Positions 36,712 to 45,096 of a DNA stretch of 64,000 bases are shown in pieces. The stretch comes from Tumebacillus flagellatus (lineage in GTDB: Bacteria; Bacillota; Bacilli; Tumebacillales; Tumebacillaceae): contig NZ_JMIR01000001.1 of NCBI RefSeq assembly GCF_000714935.1, positions 31,122-95,121 of the forward strand, read 5' to 3'. Position 1 is the stretch's first letter. The number at the start of each line of letters is the position of its first letter. The notes under the pieces were generated by a model. It worked only from the letters and a program-made list of their open reading frames with translations, was not told the DNA's origin and made no database searches. A program made the position numbers and the translations under genes.

Positions 36712-37143
36712 TCATGAGACTTGATTTCGGCAACCGGCGCACAAGCCGTAGTATTCAAGGCGAAGCGAAGACACTTCGTACCCGAGCGCTTCCGTCTCGT
36801 CTGTGCTCATCGGAAGCGTCGGCAGCGCGATGTCCACCACTTCCCCGCACGATTCACAGACGACATGGGCGTGCTCTGTGTCGTTGCCGTCGTAGCGGCT
36901 GGACATGTCGCCATACGACAATTCCTTGATCGCGCCCAATTCCTTCAACCGATGCAACGTATTGTAAACAGTCGCCATGCTGATGCCGGAAAACTCTTGG
37001 CAAACCTGTTTGTAAATCTCCTCGGCGGTCGGATGCTCATGCGTTTCCTTGAGGAACTTCAAGATCATCTGCCGCTGCGGAGTTAAACGGACACCGCGCT
37101 CCTTGAGGTCCGCGAGGGTCTGGGTAAACGAACTTCGTTGCAT
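36712..37143 (-). CDS. perR: Fur-family regulator, PerR type (copy 1)
   Basis: This 143-residue metalloregulator has a winged-helix DNA-binding domain (LTPQRQMILKFL; TVYNTLHRLKELG), the PerR-like metal segment LSYGDMSSRYD and TEHAHVVCESCGEVVDI, and structural zinc cysteines in two CxxC pairs (CESC, CAGC). PerR senses peroxide through iron-catalysed histidine oxidation. AGGAGG is eight bases before the ATG. A close paralogue follows at 37268-37726. Confidence 0.88.
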   Translation of the reverse strand: MQRSSFTQTLADLKERGVRLTPQRQMILKFLKETHEHPTAEEIYKQVCQEFSGISMATVYNTLHRLKELGAIKELSYGDMSSRYDGNDTEHAHVVCESCGEVVDIALPTLPMSTDETEALGYEVSSLRLEYYGLCAGCRNQVS

Positions 37144-37210
37144 GAGTCTCACCTCCTGTAAACAATTGTACTGATTCTGAATCTCGCCTGTCAAATCCTT
37201 TGCCAAACAG

Positions 37211-37246
37211 AAAAAAGGCCCCGACGCCGCGTACGGCGTGGAGCCC
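37211..37246 (-). terminator. Terminator between the two PerR-type genes
   Basis: A GC-rich stem (GGGCTCCACGCCG with CGGCGTCGGGGCC) is followed by TTTTTT on the minus strand. The two regulators are therefore largely separate transcripts. Confidence 0.75.
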
Positions 37247-37267
37247 TTGCTCTCTTGGTGTGGAAAC

Positions 37268-37726
37268 TTAAGAAGCGTCAGATTTGAAAGACTGTGCCGA
37301 CTGGCAAGCCGGGCACGCACCGTAGTATTCCAAACGGTACGAGTGGATCTTGAAGTTGTGCTGCGCGATATCCGGCGTAGCCAACATCTCTTGCGGCGGA
37401 CACATGATGTCGATGACATGGTTGCAGGACTGGCAGACGAGATGCGCATGTTCGGTGTCGTTGCCGTCATAGCGGCTGGACATATCTCCATACGACATTT
37501 CGCGGATAACACCGAGTTCCTTCAGCATGTTCAGGGTGTTGTACACGGTGGCCAGCGAGATCCCCGGAAACTGCTCTCCGATTTTTTGGTACACTTGCTC
37601 GGCGGTCGGATGCTCGTCCGTTTCTTTCAGGAACTGCAAGATCACTTGACGTTGCGGAGTCAGACGAATTCCACGAGATTTCAGATCTGCTAACGATTGG
37701 CTGTACGAACGTTTCTGTTGCATCAT
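37268..37726 (-). CDS. Fur-family regulator, PerR type (copy 2)
   Basis: This 152-residue paralogue of the gene downstream shares LTPQRQVILQFLKET, the MSYGDMSSRYDGNDTEHAH metal site and two CxxC pairs (CQSC, CPAC). The C-terminal half is more diverged. The start is the second of two consecutive ATG options: 37726 after GGAGGGG (37723 also possible). Both copies keep the same candidate metal ligands, so both may sense metal or peroxide. Confidence 0.88.
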   Translation of the reverse strand: MMQQKRSYSQSLADLKSRGIRLTPQRQVILQFLKETDEHPTAEQVYQKIGEQFPGISLATVYNTLNMLKELGVIREMSYGDMSSRYDGNDTEHAHLVCQSCNHVIDIMCPPQEMLATPDIAQHNFKIHSYRLEYYGACPACQSAQSFKSDAS

Positions 37727-37796
37727 TGTAAGTCCCCTCCCCATTGGAACAAAAACAGACTAACAAAATCTCACGCCTCATTTGTCTTAAATTTTA

Positions 37797-39260
37797 CTAA
37801 CTGGAAGGGTCGTTGTCAATTGAGTATTGTAATAATTTGTCGCGTTTATCTGAATTTCTTTTATTTTCATGTCGAAATGAGAGGAAAATCGTTAAAACCG
37901 GCAAGCACCAAAGGTAGAACGCATAAGGCGCGAGCGTGGTTGTGGCGATGCCGATGGCGGTGGATGTTAAGATTCCGTGAAGATTCCAAGGGATCAGCGG
38001 CGACATGACGACTCCGGAATCGGCGAGGCTTCGCACGAGAAGCCGGGGAGGGACGCCGAGCCGGTCATACGTCGGGCGCAACGTTCGTCCCGGCACGATG
38101 ATCGAGAGCGCTTGGTTGCACGCGACAGCCGACATGACGACCGACACGAGCACCGTCGTTACGATGAGACTCCGCGTGCTTTGGATTTTTTTCAAAAGGC
38201 CGTCGAGGAGGGTGCTCATCATGCCGCTCTGTTCCAACACGCCGTTCAAAGCCCCGGCGCAGAGGATCAACAGCACTTGATGAAACATCGGCCAGATGCC
38301 GCCGCCGTGCAAGATGCCTTGCAAATCGTAGCCCAGCCACACGGCGCGCAGCACGTCGGTCAGCGATTCTCCTTGAACGAACGCGGCGAGCACCGCCCCG
38401 AACAGGATGCCGATGCACAAATTGCGCAAGATCGGCACGCGCAACGCCGCCAGCACGAGGACGAGCAGCGGCGGAAGCATCACGTACCACGGCATGGCAA
38501 AGTGCTCTTGGATCGTGCGCAACATCGGCGAGTTCAGCGCGTCGGCCGTCTGCGCGGTGCCGGATGCCTGCCCGTAGCCCAGCCACCCGTAGAGGACGAG
38601 GCAGAGCAAGAGCACCGGCAGACCGGTTTGCCACATCGGTTTGTAGTTGTCGTCCGCCCGGGTGCCCGTCATGTTGGCGACGAGATGGAACGACCCGGAG
38701 ACGGGCGACGTGCGGTCGCCGACCATCGCGCCGGAAATCAGCGCGCCTCCGACGAGCGCCGGGTCCAACCCGTAGACCGCCCCCATGCCCGCAATCGCCG
38801 TTCCCATCGTGGAGAGCGTCCCGACAGACGTGCCCAGCACCATCGACGTTCCGGCAGCCAAAACGAACGCCAGAACGACGAGCCAGGACGGCTGCACGAG
38901 CTGCAAGCCGTAGTGGATCAGCGCCGGGACGGTGCCGGAGAGAAACCACGCCGAGATCACGCCTGCGATCAACAGCAGAATGCCGATGACGAAAAATGTG
39001 TTTTTCGCCCCGGCGTAACTGCCCTGGGCCACCAACGCCGTCCCCCTTCCATACGCGAGCGCGATGACGACCGCGACCGCCCAGCCGAACAGAAGACCCA
39101 AGAACAGCGGCCAATTCAACCAAAAAATCACGCACAACAACCCGCCGATCGACGCGGCAAACGGCACGGCTGCCCACCAGATCGGAATGTCCCGACCGCG
39201 CGCAGAGAGCCCCGAGGCGTCTCCCTGCGGGGCGGATGGGGAATTTTTGTCCGAACTCAT
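37797..39260 (-). CDS. nhaC: NhaC-family Na+/H+ antiporter
   Basis: This 487-residue membrane protein has about 12 helices. Family motifs visible are GTSMVLGTSVGTLSTMG, GALISGAMVGDRTSPVSGS, and the late ACNQALSIIVPGR and SPLIPWNLHG segments. It exchanges sodium, or a dicarboxylate-type solute in related members, for protons or sodium. The start overlaps the stop of the DUF502 gene (ATGA), so the two are coupled. Confidence 0.9.
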   Translation of the reverse strand: MSSDKNSPSAPQGDASGLSARGRDIPIWWAAVPFAASIGGLLCVIFWLNWPLFLGLLFGWAVAVVIALAYGRGTALVAQGSYAGAKNTFFVIGILLLIAGVISAWFLSGTVPALIHYGLQLVQPSWLVVLAFVLAAGTSMVLGTSVGTLSTMGTAIAGMGAVYGLDPALVGGALISGAMVGDRTSPVSGSFHLVANMTGTRADDNYKPMWQTGLPVLLLCLVLYGWLGYGQASGTAQTADALNSPMLRTIQEHFAMPWYVMLPPLLVLVLAALRVPILRNLCIGILFGAVLAAFVQGESLTDVLRAVWLGYDLQGILHGGGIWPMFHQVLLILCAGALNGVLEQSGMMSTLLDGLLKKIQSTRSLIVTTVLVSVVMSAVACNQALSIIVPGRTLRPTYDRLGVPPRLLVRSLADSGVVMSPLIPWNLHGILTSTAIGIATTTLAPYAFYLWCLPVLTIFLSFRHENKRNSDKRDKLLQYSIDNDPSS

Positions 39261-39835
39261 GAGCCGGAGACACCTCCGGAGAGGATGAAGCGCATCGCTT
39301 CTTCCGGGGTGATGTCGAGCAGTTCCACGTGCTCCTTGGGAATCAAAAACGTCACGCCCGCCACTTGAAACGTCTGCGGCACATAGATGGCGATATGATC
39401 TTTCAACGGGTCGCCCAACGCGTCCAAGTTCTCGACGGTGATGAACCCGAGCACTTTCATCGGGTTGTTCGGCATGGTGACCAGCGCGACTTTGGAGAAC
39501 GACTTCTTCTCTCCGAAAATCGAGCCGATCGTTTCTTTAATGATCGAGTACAGCGACTTCACGAACGGGATCTTCTGCAAGAGCCGCTCCATCCACTCGA
39601 TCACGCGCGCTGAGAACCAGTACGTCGCCAACCATCCGATGAGCGTAATCAACACAATCGTCACCAAAATCCCCAAGCCCGGCACATACACGCCGTCTCC
39701 GAGCTCTTTGCGCAACGATTTCCCAAGCAGGCCGTCCAAGAACTGAAACACCTGCACCACGACATAGATGACCAGCCCGATCGGCACGATCGTCAAGATG
39801 CCGTTGACCCAATACTTTGCTAGCTTTTTGACCAC
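39257..39835 (-). CDS. DUF502 family membrane protein
   Basis: This 192-residue protein has two N-terminal membrane helices (about 10-30 and 52-75) and a soluble domain with the family segment [20 protein letters not shown] and [20 protein letters not shown]. Function is unknown in the family. GTG at 39835 was chosen because AGGAGGAG lies six to eight bases upstream. A longer frame upstream overlaps the divergent gene and has no site. Confidence 0.88.
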   Translation of the reverse strand: MVKKLAKYWVNGILTIVPIGLVIYVVVQVFQFLDGLLGKSLRKELGDGVYVPGLGILVTIVLITLIGWLATYWFSARVIEWMERLLQKIPFVKSLYSIIKETIGSIFGEKKSFSKVALVTMPNNPMKVLGFITVENLDALGDPLKDHIAIYVPQTFQVAGVTFLIPKEHVELLDITPEEAMRFILSGGVSGS

Positions 39836-39920
39836 GTACGGATCTCCTCCTTTTCTCCAGTTTACCGTTCTACGAATTTCGAGTAAACTAGACAGAGACT
39901 CTGAATTCAAGAGGTGGACC

Positions 39921-40592
39921 ATGGACGTTAAAATGCTCGCCGCTATGATGCGCGCACAGATGTACACCAATACGCTGATCGGGTCGTCCGATGACAGCTC
40001 TTCCGACGACGGCAGCGATTTCTCCGCGTTGCTCGGCGCTGTCATGGCGCAGACGACGCAAACGGCGCAATCCGCCCTTCTCGCAGGTCAGAACGGCCAG
40101 AACATCAACTCGGCAAGCAAGACTGCAAACTTCCTGTTGAACGATCCGGTCGCGCAAAAGCGTTTGGCTTCGTTGCTCGGTCCGTCCCGCTCCTCTTCCT
40201 ATACCTACACGATGGGTTCGTCCGCTTATGACGATCTCATCACTTCCACCGCCGGTCGCTACGGCGTGGACCCGGCCTTGGTCAAAGCGGTGATTCATCA
40301 GGAATCGGGCTTTAACCCCTACGCCACTTCCAAAGTCGGCGCAGGCGGCCTCATGCAGTTGATGCCGTCCACCGCCCAGGGGCTTGGCGTCACCAACGTC
40401 TTCGATGCCGCACAGAACGTCGACGGCGGCGTGCGCTACTTGAAGTCCCTGCTCGACCGCTACGACGGCAACACGGAGATGGCGCTCGCGGCGTACAACG
40501 CCGGTCCCGGCAACGTCGACCGCTACGGCGGCGTGCCTCCGTTTGGCGAGACGCAGCGCTATGTGCGCAACATCATGTCGTCGCTTGCCTAG
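39921..40592 (+). CDS. Lytic transglycosylase, SLT domain
   Basis: This 223-residue protein has a Ser/Ala/Gln-rich N-terminal half and an SLT domain from about residue 105. The catalytic Glu is in [15 protein letters not shown], followed by [18 protein letters not shown] and [17 protein letters not shown]. It should cleave peptidoglycan glycan strands to 1,6-anhydro-MurNAc ends. No signal peptide or membrane helix is visible at [15 protein letters not shown], so how it reaches the wall is unclear. AGAGGTG precedes the ATG. A longer frame from 39768 is a shadow of the DUF502 gene. Confidence 0.9.
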   Translation: MDVKMLAAMMRAQMYTNTLIGSSDDSSSDDGSDFSALLGAVMAQTTQTAQSALLAGQNGQNINSASKTANFLLNDPVAQKRLASLLGPSRSSSYTYTMGSSAYDDLITSTAGRYGVDPALVKAVIHQESGFNPYATSKVGAGGLMQLMPSTAQGLGVTNVFDAAQNVDGGVRYLKSLLDRYDGNTEMALAAYNAGPGNVDRYGGVPPFGETQRYVRNIMSSLA

Positions 40593-40626
40593 TGTTTTTG
40601 ACTCGCTTTTTGGATTGGAAATCGAG

Positions 40627-40662
40627 AGACCCGTTTCGGCTTCGGCCGCGGCGGGTCTTTTT
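40627..40662 (+). terminator. Terminator after the transglycosylase gene
   Basis: The stem AGACCCG/CGGGTCT with an inner CGGC/GCCG is followed by TTTTT. Confidence 0.8.
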
Positions 40663-40790
40663 GTGCTGGAATCGAGATGTTTGGATTTGGGCTTGGGATG
40701 TAGACTCCTGTCCCTTACGTTTTGCCCGCCCGACGCATGTACTAGAAGTGTGAAGAGGAAATCACAAAACACTCTGAAGGAGGAATTTTC

Positions 40791-40937
40791 ATGAATCAAC
40801 CTGTTGGCGGGTACGGGTACGGCGTGTTCGGTGGTTACACTCGGTGGGCGGTCGTGTTCTTGATCATCTTCGTGCTGTTCTTCTTGCTCGTGCCGGGCTA
40901 CGGCGGCGGCGTCGTGGCAACCGGCGGCTGTTGCTAA
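40791..40937 (+). CDS. YjcZ-family small membrane protein (copy 1)
   Basis: A 48-residue protein with a Gly/Tyr-rich N-terminus (GGYGYGVFGGYTRW), one membrane helix (VVFLIIFVLFFLLVP) and a Gly-rich tail ending GGCC. It belongs to the YjcZ-type sporulation small proteins. AAGGAGG lies seven bases before the ATG. Two further copies are at 61844-61978 and 62802-62936. The Cys-Cys tail is unique to this copy. Confidence 0.85.
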   Translation: MNQPVGGYGYGVFGGYTRWAVVFLIIFVLFFLLVPGYGGGVVATGGCC

Positions 40938-40956
40938 ACGACCGCGGCGGTCAACG

Positions 40957-40993
40957 AAAAAGCCCGTCTCCGATTGGGAGGCGGGCTTTTCGT
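40957..40993. terminator. Bidirectional terminator between yjcZ copy 1 and cax
   Basis: The stem AGCCCGTCTCC/GGAGGCGGGCT with flanking A and T tracts. Confidence 0.88.
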
Positions 40994-41019
40994 CAGGCAA
41001 TCCGGACAAGCCGAGGCAC

Positions 41020-42063
41020 TTACAGGAAGTAAAATCCGATGCCGATGATCACGTAGGCACCGAGTGCCATCGCGCCTTCCAACCAGTTCGATTCGCCGTC
41101 TTGGGCGAGGAAGTTGATCAGGAGCACGGAGAGCACCATCGCGGCCAATTCCGGCCACGAGAAGACAAGCGACATCGACCGTGTGAAGAACAACGAAGCG
41201 AACACCAGCACCGGCGTGACGAACATCGCGATCTGCAACGAAGAGCCGACGGCGATTTCCAGCGCTACGTCCATTTTGTTTCGCAGAGCCATGAGGACCG
41301 CCGAGGAGTGTTCCGCCGCGTTGCCGATGATCGCGACGATGATGACGCCGATGAACACTTCCGACCAGCCGAGTTCGTGCGAAACTGTTTCGATCGTATG
41401 GACGAGCAGTTCCGACTCGAACGCGACGGCGCCTGTGGCGAGGAGGAGGATCAGCAGCGCTTTTTTCATGCTCCACTCCGCTTCTTCTTCCTCCAGTTCT
41501 TCGGTGTAGTTAAACAGGTTGCGGTGCGTATACAGCGAGAAGAACAGGCCGAGCAGGTACAAAAGCAATACAACAATCGAGACGCCGACAGACATCGAGA
41601 TGGAAATCTGCGGATTGGTCGCGGTGAAAATCGCCGGGATGACGAGCGCAATGACCACGCCGAGCAACATCATCGCCGAGTTGGTGCCGGCGATGCTGCG
41701 GTTGAATTTCTGCTGCGGGAACTTCACCCCTCCGACGAGGAAGGAAAGACCTGCGACCAGCAACAAATTGCCGATGATCGAGCCGGTGATCGAAGCTTGG
41801 ACGACACCGATCAAGCCTTTTTGCAAAGCGAACAGCGAGATGATCAATTCGACGGCGTTGCCGAACGTGGCGTTCATCAGGCCGCCGATCTTCGGTCCGC
41901 TGTGAATCGCGATCGATTCGGTGGCGCGCCCCATAACGCCGGCGAGCGGAATGATCGCGGCGCAGGCGATGGCAAACATCGCCACATCGCTCCAATGGAG
42001 GTACTTGCCGATCACACTCAGCGGGAAGGTGATGATCAACAAGATCATAAGCAGTCGTTGCAT
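41020..42063 (-). CDS. Calcium/cation-proton antiporter, CaCA (CAX) family
   Basis: This 347-residue protein has about 11 membrane helices. The two inverted alpha repeats are seen as NATFGNAVELIISLFAL and IVAIIGNAAEHSSAVLMAL, with an acidic loop (ELEEEEAEW) between halves. This is typical of CAX/ChaA-type Ca2+/H+ exchangers. The start is ATG at 42063 behind AAGGGGA. Single gene. Confidence 0.93.
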   Translation of the reverse strand: MQRLLMILLIITFPLSVIGKYLHWSDVAMFAIACAAIIPLAGVMGRATESIAIHSGPKIGGLMNATFGNAVELIISLFALQKGLIGVVQASITGSIIGNLLLVAGLSFLVGGVKFPQQKFNRSIAGTNSAMMLLGVVIALVIPAIFTATNPQISISMSVGVSIVVLLLYLLGLFFSLYTHRNLFNYTEELEEEEAEWSMKKALLILLLATGAVAFESELLVHTIETVSHELGWSEVFIGVIIVAIIGNAAEHSSAVLMALRNKMDVALEIAVGSSLQIAMFVTPVLVFASLFFTRSMSLVFSWPELAAMVLSVLLINFLAQDGESNWLEGAMALGAYVIIGIGFYFL

Positions 42064-42234
42064 ATGAAAAAATCCCCTTTCTTCTCATCCACTTTTGAAT
42101 GTACCAAGCGGGGTCGCTAAAAGCAAGTCTGGCAGGTTCCGCCTATTTTCTAAGCATACATATATAGAAATTTACTTCTCACCGCTTTGTGTATATACTG
42201 ATAGTAAGATTGAAATGAAAAAGGGGGGATCAGG

Positions 42235-42876
42235 ATGGCCAACCAAGAAAGCAGCACGCGCCGCTTGATCATCACCCTCCTGCGCACGGAGGGGCCTATG
42301 AGCGCGGGCGAGCTCGCCGAACGGATCGGGATCACCGAGATGGCGATCCGACGGCACATCGCCACGTTGGAACGCGATGACCTGATCTATCCGACGACTG
42401 TGCGCCAACCGATGGGACGCCCGGCGAAAGTGTACGGGTTGACCGAGGAAGCGGATGAGCTGTTTCCCAAAAACTATCATACTCTGACGCTCGACCTGCT
42501 CGAAGACATCGCGAAAGTCGACGGGTCGGAGAAGATCAAGCAGCTGTTCGACCACCGCGAAGAACGGCTCGTGCAAACGTACAGCGATCTCTTGGCCGGC
42601 AAAACTCTGGAAGAGAAAGTCGCAATCCTTGCCGACATGCAAAACCGCAAGGGCTATCTCTCCAAGTGGGAGCAGAAGGAAGACGGCACCTATGAGATCG
42701 TCGAATACAACTGCCCGATCGCTCAAGTTTCCAAGCTCTACCCGCAGACCTGCTCCTGTGAAACCAACGTGTTTCGCCGGGTGCTCGGCACCGACGTCAA
42801 CCGTTCGGAATGCTTGGCGGAGGGCGGCTCGTGCTGCGTGTTCAAGATCTCTGACAATCAGCGTCAAGAAGCGTAA
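42235..42876 (+). CDS. SufR-like iron-sulfur transcription regulator
   Basis: A 213-residue protein. The N-terminal winged helix-turn-helix has MSAGELAERIGITEMAIRRH. The C-terminal part has the cysteine pattern YNCPIAQVS, QTCSCETNVF, SECLAEGGSCCVF, similar to SufR, which ligates an Fe-S cluster and represses suf genes. No suf operon is in the window, so its target here is unknown. GGGGGG precedes the ATG. Confidence 0.83.
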   Translation: MANQESSTRRLIITLLRTEGPMSAGELAERIGITEMAIRRHIATLERDDLIYPTTVRQPMGRPAKVYGLTEEADELFPKNYHTLTLDLLEDIAKVDGSEKIKQLFDHREERLVQTYSDLLAGKTLEEKVAILADMQNRKGYLSKWEQKEDGTYEIVEYNCPIAQVSKLYPQTCSCETNVFRRVLGTDVNRSECLAEGGSCCVFKISDNQRQEA

Positions 42877-42896
42877 CCCTACGGTCTCAACACCTC

Positions 42897-42922
42897 AAAT
42901 GCGCCCTTTGCGGGGCGCATTT
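42897..42922 (+). terminator. Terminator after the SufR-like gene
   Basis: The perfect stem AAATGCGCCC/GGGGCGCATTT surrounds a short loop. Confidence 0.75.
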
Positions 42923-42982
42923 CATCGTGTGTAGAGACTGTCTTCTGGATATGGGCGAGTGCCCATCTGGAGAAGTCATTTT

Positions 42983-43255
42983 TTAGGAGCCTGCGTCCGC
43001 ATCGGGCAGCAGGCAGAGAGTTTCAAGCAAGAGCAGTTTTTGCCGGCGGGACATCTTCTTGATTTCCCGCTCGCGCCGCAGAGCGTCTCCCTTGTCCAAT
43101 TGCAGCTCGACATAGCGCAGGTGCAACGGCCCGCGCCCGCGCGTGTATTTGGCGCCGCGTCCCGTGCGGTGCTCGCGGATGCGTTTATTCAGGTCGTTGG
43201 CAATTCCCGTGTAGAGCGACCCGTCCTTGCATTCTAGTAGGTACACATACACCAT
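42983..43255 (-). CDS. GIY-YIG nuclease-domain protein (YazA-like)
   Basis: A 90-residue single-domain protein. The motif is split as VYVYLLECKDGSLYTGIAND with LNKRIREHRTGRGAKYT, and a late Glu in REREIKKMSR. Such small GIY-YIG proteins are presumed nucleases of unknown role. It stands alone, convergent with the SufR-like gene. Confidence 0.92.
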   Translation of the reverse strand: MVYVYLLECKDGSLYTGIANDLNKRIREHRTGRGAKYTRGRGPLHLRYVELQLDKGDALRREREIKKMSRRQKLLLLETLCLLPDADAGS

Positions 43256-43322
43256 ACAAATACCTCGTGTGTGGTCTGTTTTTTCTTAATACTTGCGAAA
43301 TTACGGCAAAAGGAAGATGCAC

Positions 43323-45083
43323 ATGAAGAATTTTCTCACGCTCAAGGAATTCCTCGCGGCCCACAAAAAGCAGTACTTCCTCGGCATCTTCTGGGTGTTT
43401 TTCGTCGACTTGATCGGCATGATCACCCCGAAGATCCTGGGACACTTCACCGACGACCTCAAAGCCGGGATTCTCGACCGCGCCGGCATCTGGAAGTATG
43501 TCGGCATCATCGTCGCCGTCGCCGCATTGACGGCCGTTTCACGCTACTTCTGGCGGATCTACATCATGGGCACCGCCCGCACGTCGGAAGTCTACATGCG
43601 CGACAAGCTGTACTCGCACTTGCAGACGCTCTCCCCCAACTTCTTCAATCATAACAAAACCGGCGACTTGATGGCGCATGCGACCAACGATTTAAACGCG
43701 ATCCGCATGGCGCTCGGCCCCGGCTTCCTCTCGTTCATCGACCCGATGTTCGTGCTGACGTTCACCCTGTTCATGATGATCTACACCGTCGGCTGGCAGC
43801 TCACCGTCTTCGCCCTCGCCCCGATGCCGTTCCTGATCGTCGTCTCGCGGATGTTCGGCAAAGTGATTCACAAACGCTTCACCGAAGTCCAACAATCGTT
43901 CGGTACGCTCTCCGACCGCGTCCAAGAATCGTTCGCCGGAGCCCGCGTCGTCAAAACGTTCGTGCAGGAAGACGCGGAAATCGCCAAGTTCACGGCGCAA
44001 AACACCGTCAACTTCAAAACCAACCTCAAATTGGCGCGCGTCAACGGGATTTACAACCCGCTGGTGCAACTGGTCTCCACGATCTCGTTCTTGATCGCCC
44101 TCTCCTACGGCGGCATCCTCGTCGTCCGCGGCTCGATCACACTTGGCGAATTCATTTCGTTCAACACCTACTTGGCGCTGATGACGTGGCCGATGATGGC
44201 CATTGGTCAAGTCATCAACATTTGGCAACGCGCTTCTGCTTCGATGGAGCGGATCAACACGATCATGACGACGAAGCCGGAAATTTACGACGAGCCGGAC
44301 ATGATCGCCGACAAATCCGACCTCGAAGGCTCGATTGAACTGCGCAACTTGACGTTCACCTACCCCGGCTCCCACCGTCCGGTGCTGCGCAACTTGAACG
44401 TCCACGTCCCCGCCGGGAAAAAAGTCGCGATCATCGGCCGCACCGGCTCCGGCAAAACCACGCTGCTCAACTTGCTGTTGCGCATGTACAATCCGGAGCG
44501 CGGGCAGATGTTCGTCGACGGTGTGGACATCAACCGAATTCCGTTGGCGACGCTGCGGGAAAACATCGGCTATGTGCCGCAAGAGAACTTCCTGTTCTCG
44601 AAGTCGATTCGCGACAACATCGCGTTCTCAGGCAACGGGTCGTACCCCCAAGCGCAAGTGGAAGCGGCGGCGGCGCTGTCGCAAGTGCATAGCAACATCA
44701 TCGACTTCCCGGAAGGCTACGAAACGATGCTCGGCGAGCGCGGCGTCACCCTCTCCGGCGGGCAGAAACAGCGCGTCTCGATCGCCCGCGCCGTGATCAA
44801 AAACCCGAAGATTCTCATCCTCGACGACAGCTTGTCCGCCGTTGACACGCACACCGAAGAAGAGATCCTGCGCGGGCTCAAAGAGATCATGCAAGGCCGC
44901 ACGTCGCTGATCATCGCGCACCGCATCTCCACCATCAAAGACGCCGACGAAATCCTCGTCCTCGACGACGGCGAGATCATCGAGCGCGGCACGCACGACG
45001 AGCTGCTCGACAACCGCGGCCTCTATTTCGAACTTTACCAAAAGCAACTGCTCGAAGAGCAGATCGCACAATCGAACGACTGA
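43323..45083 (+). CDS. ABC multidrug exporter half-transporter, degenerate-site partner (BmrC-like)
   Basis: This 586-residue protein has a six-helix ABC membrane domain (to about 320) then a nucleotide-binding domain with Walker A GRTGSGKTT, signature LSGGQKQR and Walker B ILILDDSLSAVD. The catalytic Glu after Walker B is Asp, as in Bacillus BmrC (YheI). AAAGGAAG precedes ATG 43323, and ATG 43317 is possible. It forms a heterodimer with the next gene. Confidence 0.93.
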   Translation: MKNFLTLKEFLAAHKKQYFLGIFWVFFVDLIGMITPKILGHFTDDLKAGILDRAGIWKYVGIIVAVAALTAVSRYFWRIYIMGTARTSEVYMRDKLYSHLQTLSPNFFNHNKTGDLMAHATNDLNAIRMALGPGFLSFIDPMFVLTFTLFMMIYTVGWQLTVFALAPMPFLIVVSRMFGKVIHKRFTEVQQSFGTLSDRVQESFAGARVVKTFVQEDAEIAKFTAQNTVNFKTNLKLARVNGIYNPLVQLVSTISFLIALSYGGILVVRGSITLGEFISFNTYLALMTWPMMAIGQVINIWQRASASMERINTIMTTKPEIYDEPDMIADKSDLEGSIELRNLTFTYPGSHRPVLRNLNVHVPAGKKVAIIGRTGSGKTTLLNLLLRMYNPERGQMFVDGVDINRIPLATLRENIGYVPQENFLFSKSIRDNIAFSGNGSYPQAQVEAAAALSQVHSNIIDFPEGYETMLGERGVTLSGGQKQRVSIARAVIKNPKILILDDSLSAVDTHTEEEILRGLKEIMQGRTSLIIAHRISTIKDADEILVLDDGEIIERGTHDELLDNRGLYFELYQKQLLEEQIAQSND

Positions 45084-45096
45084 AAGGGGTGGGAGC

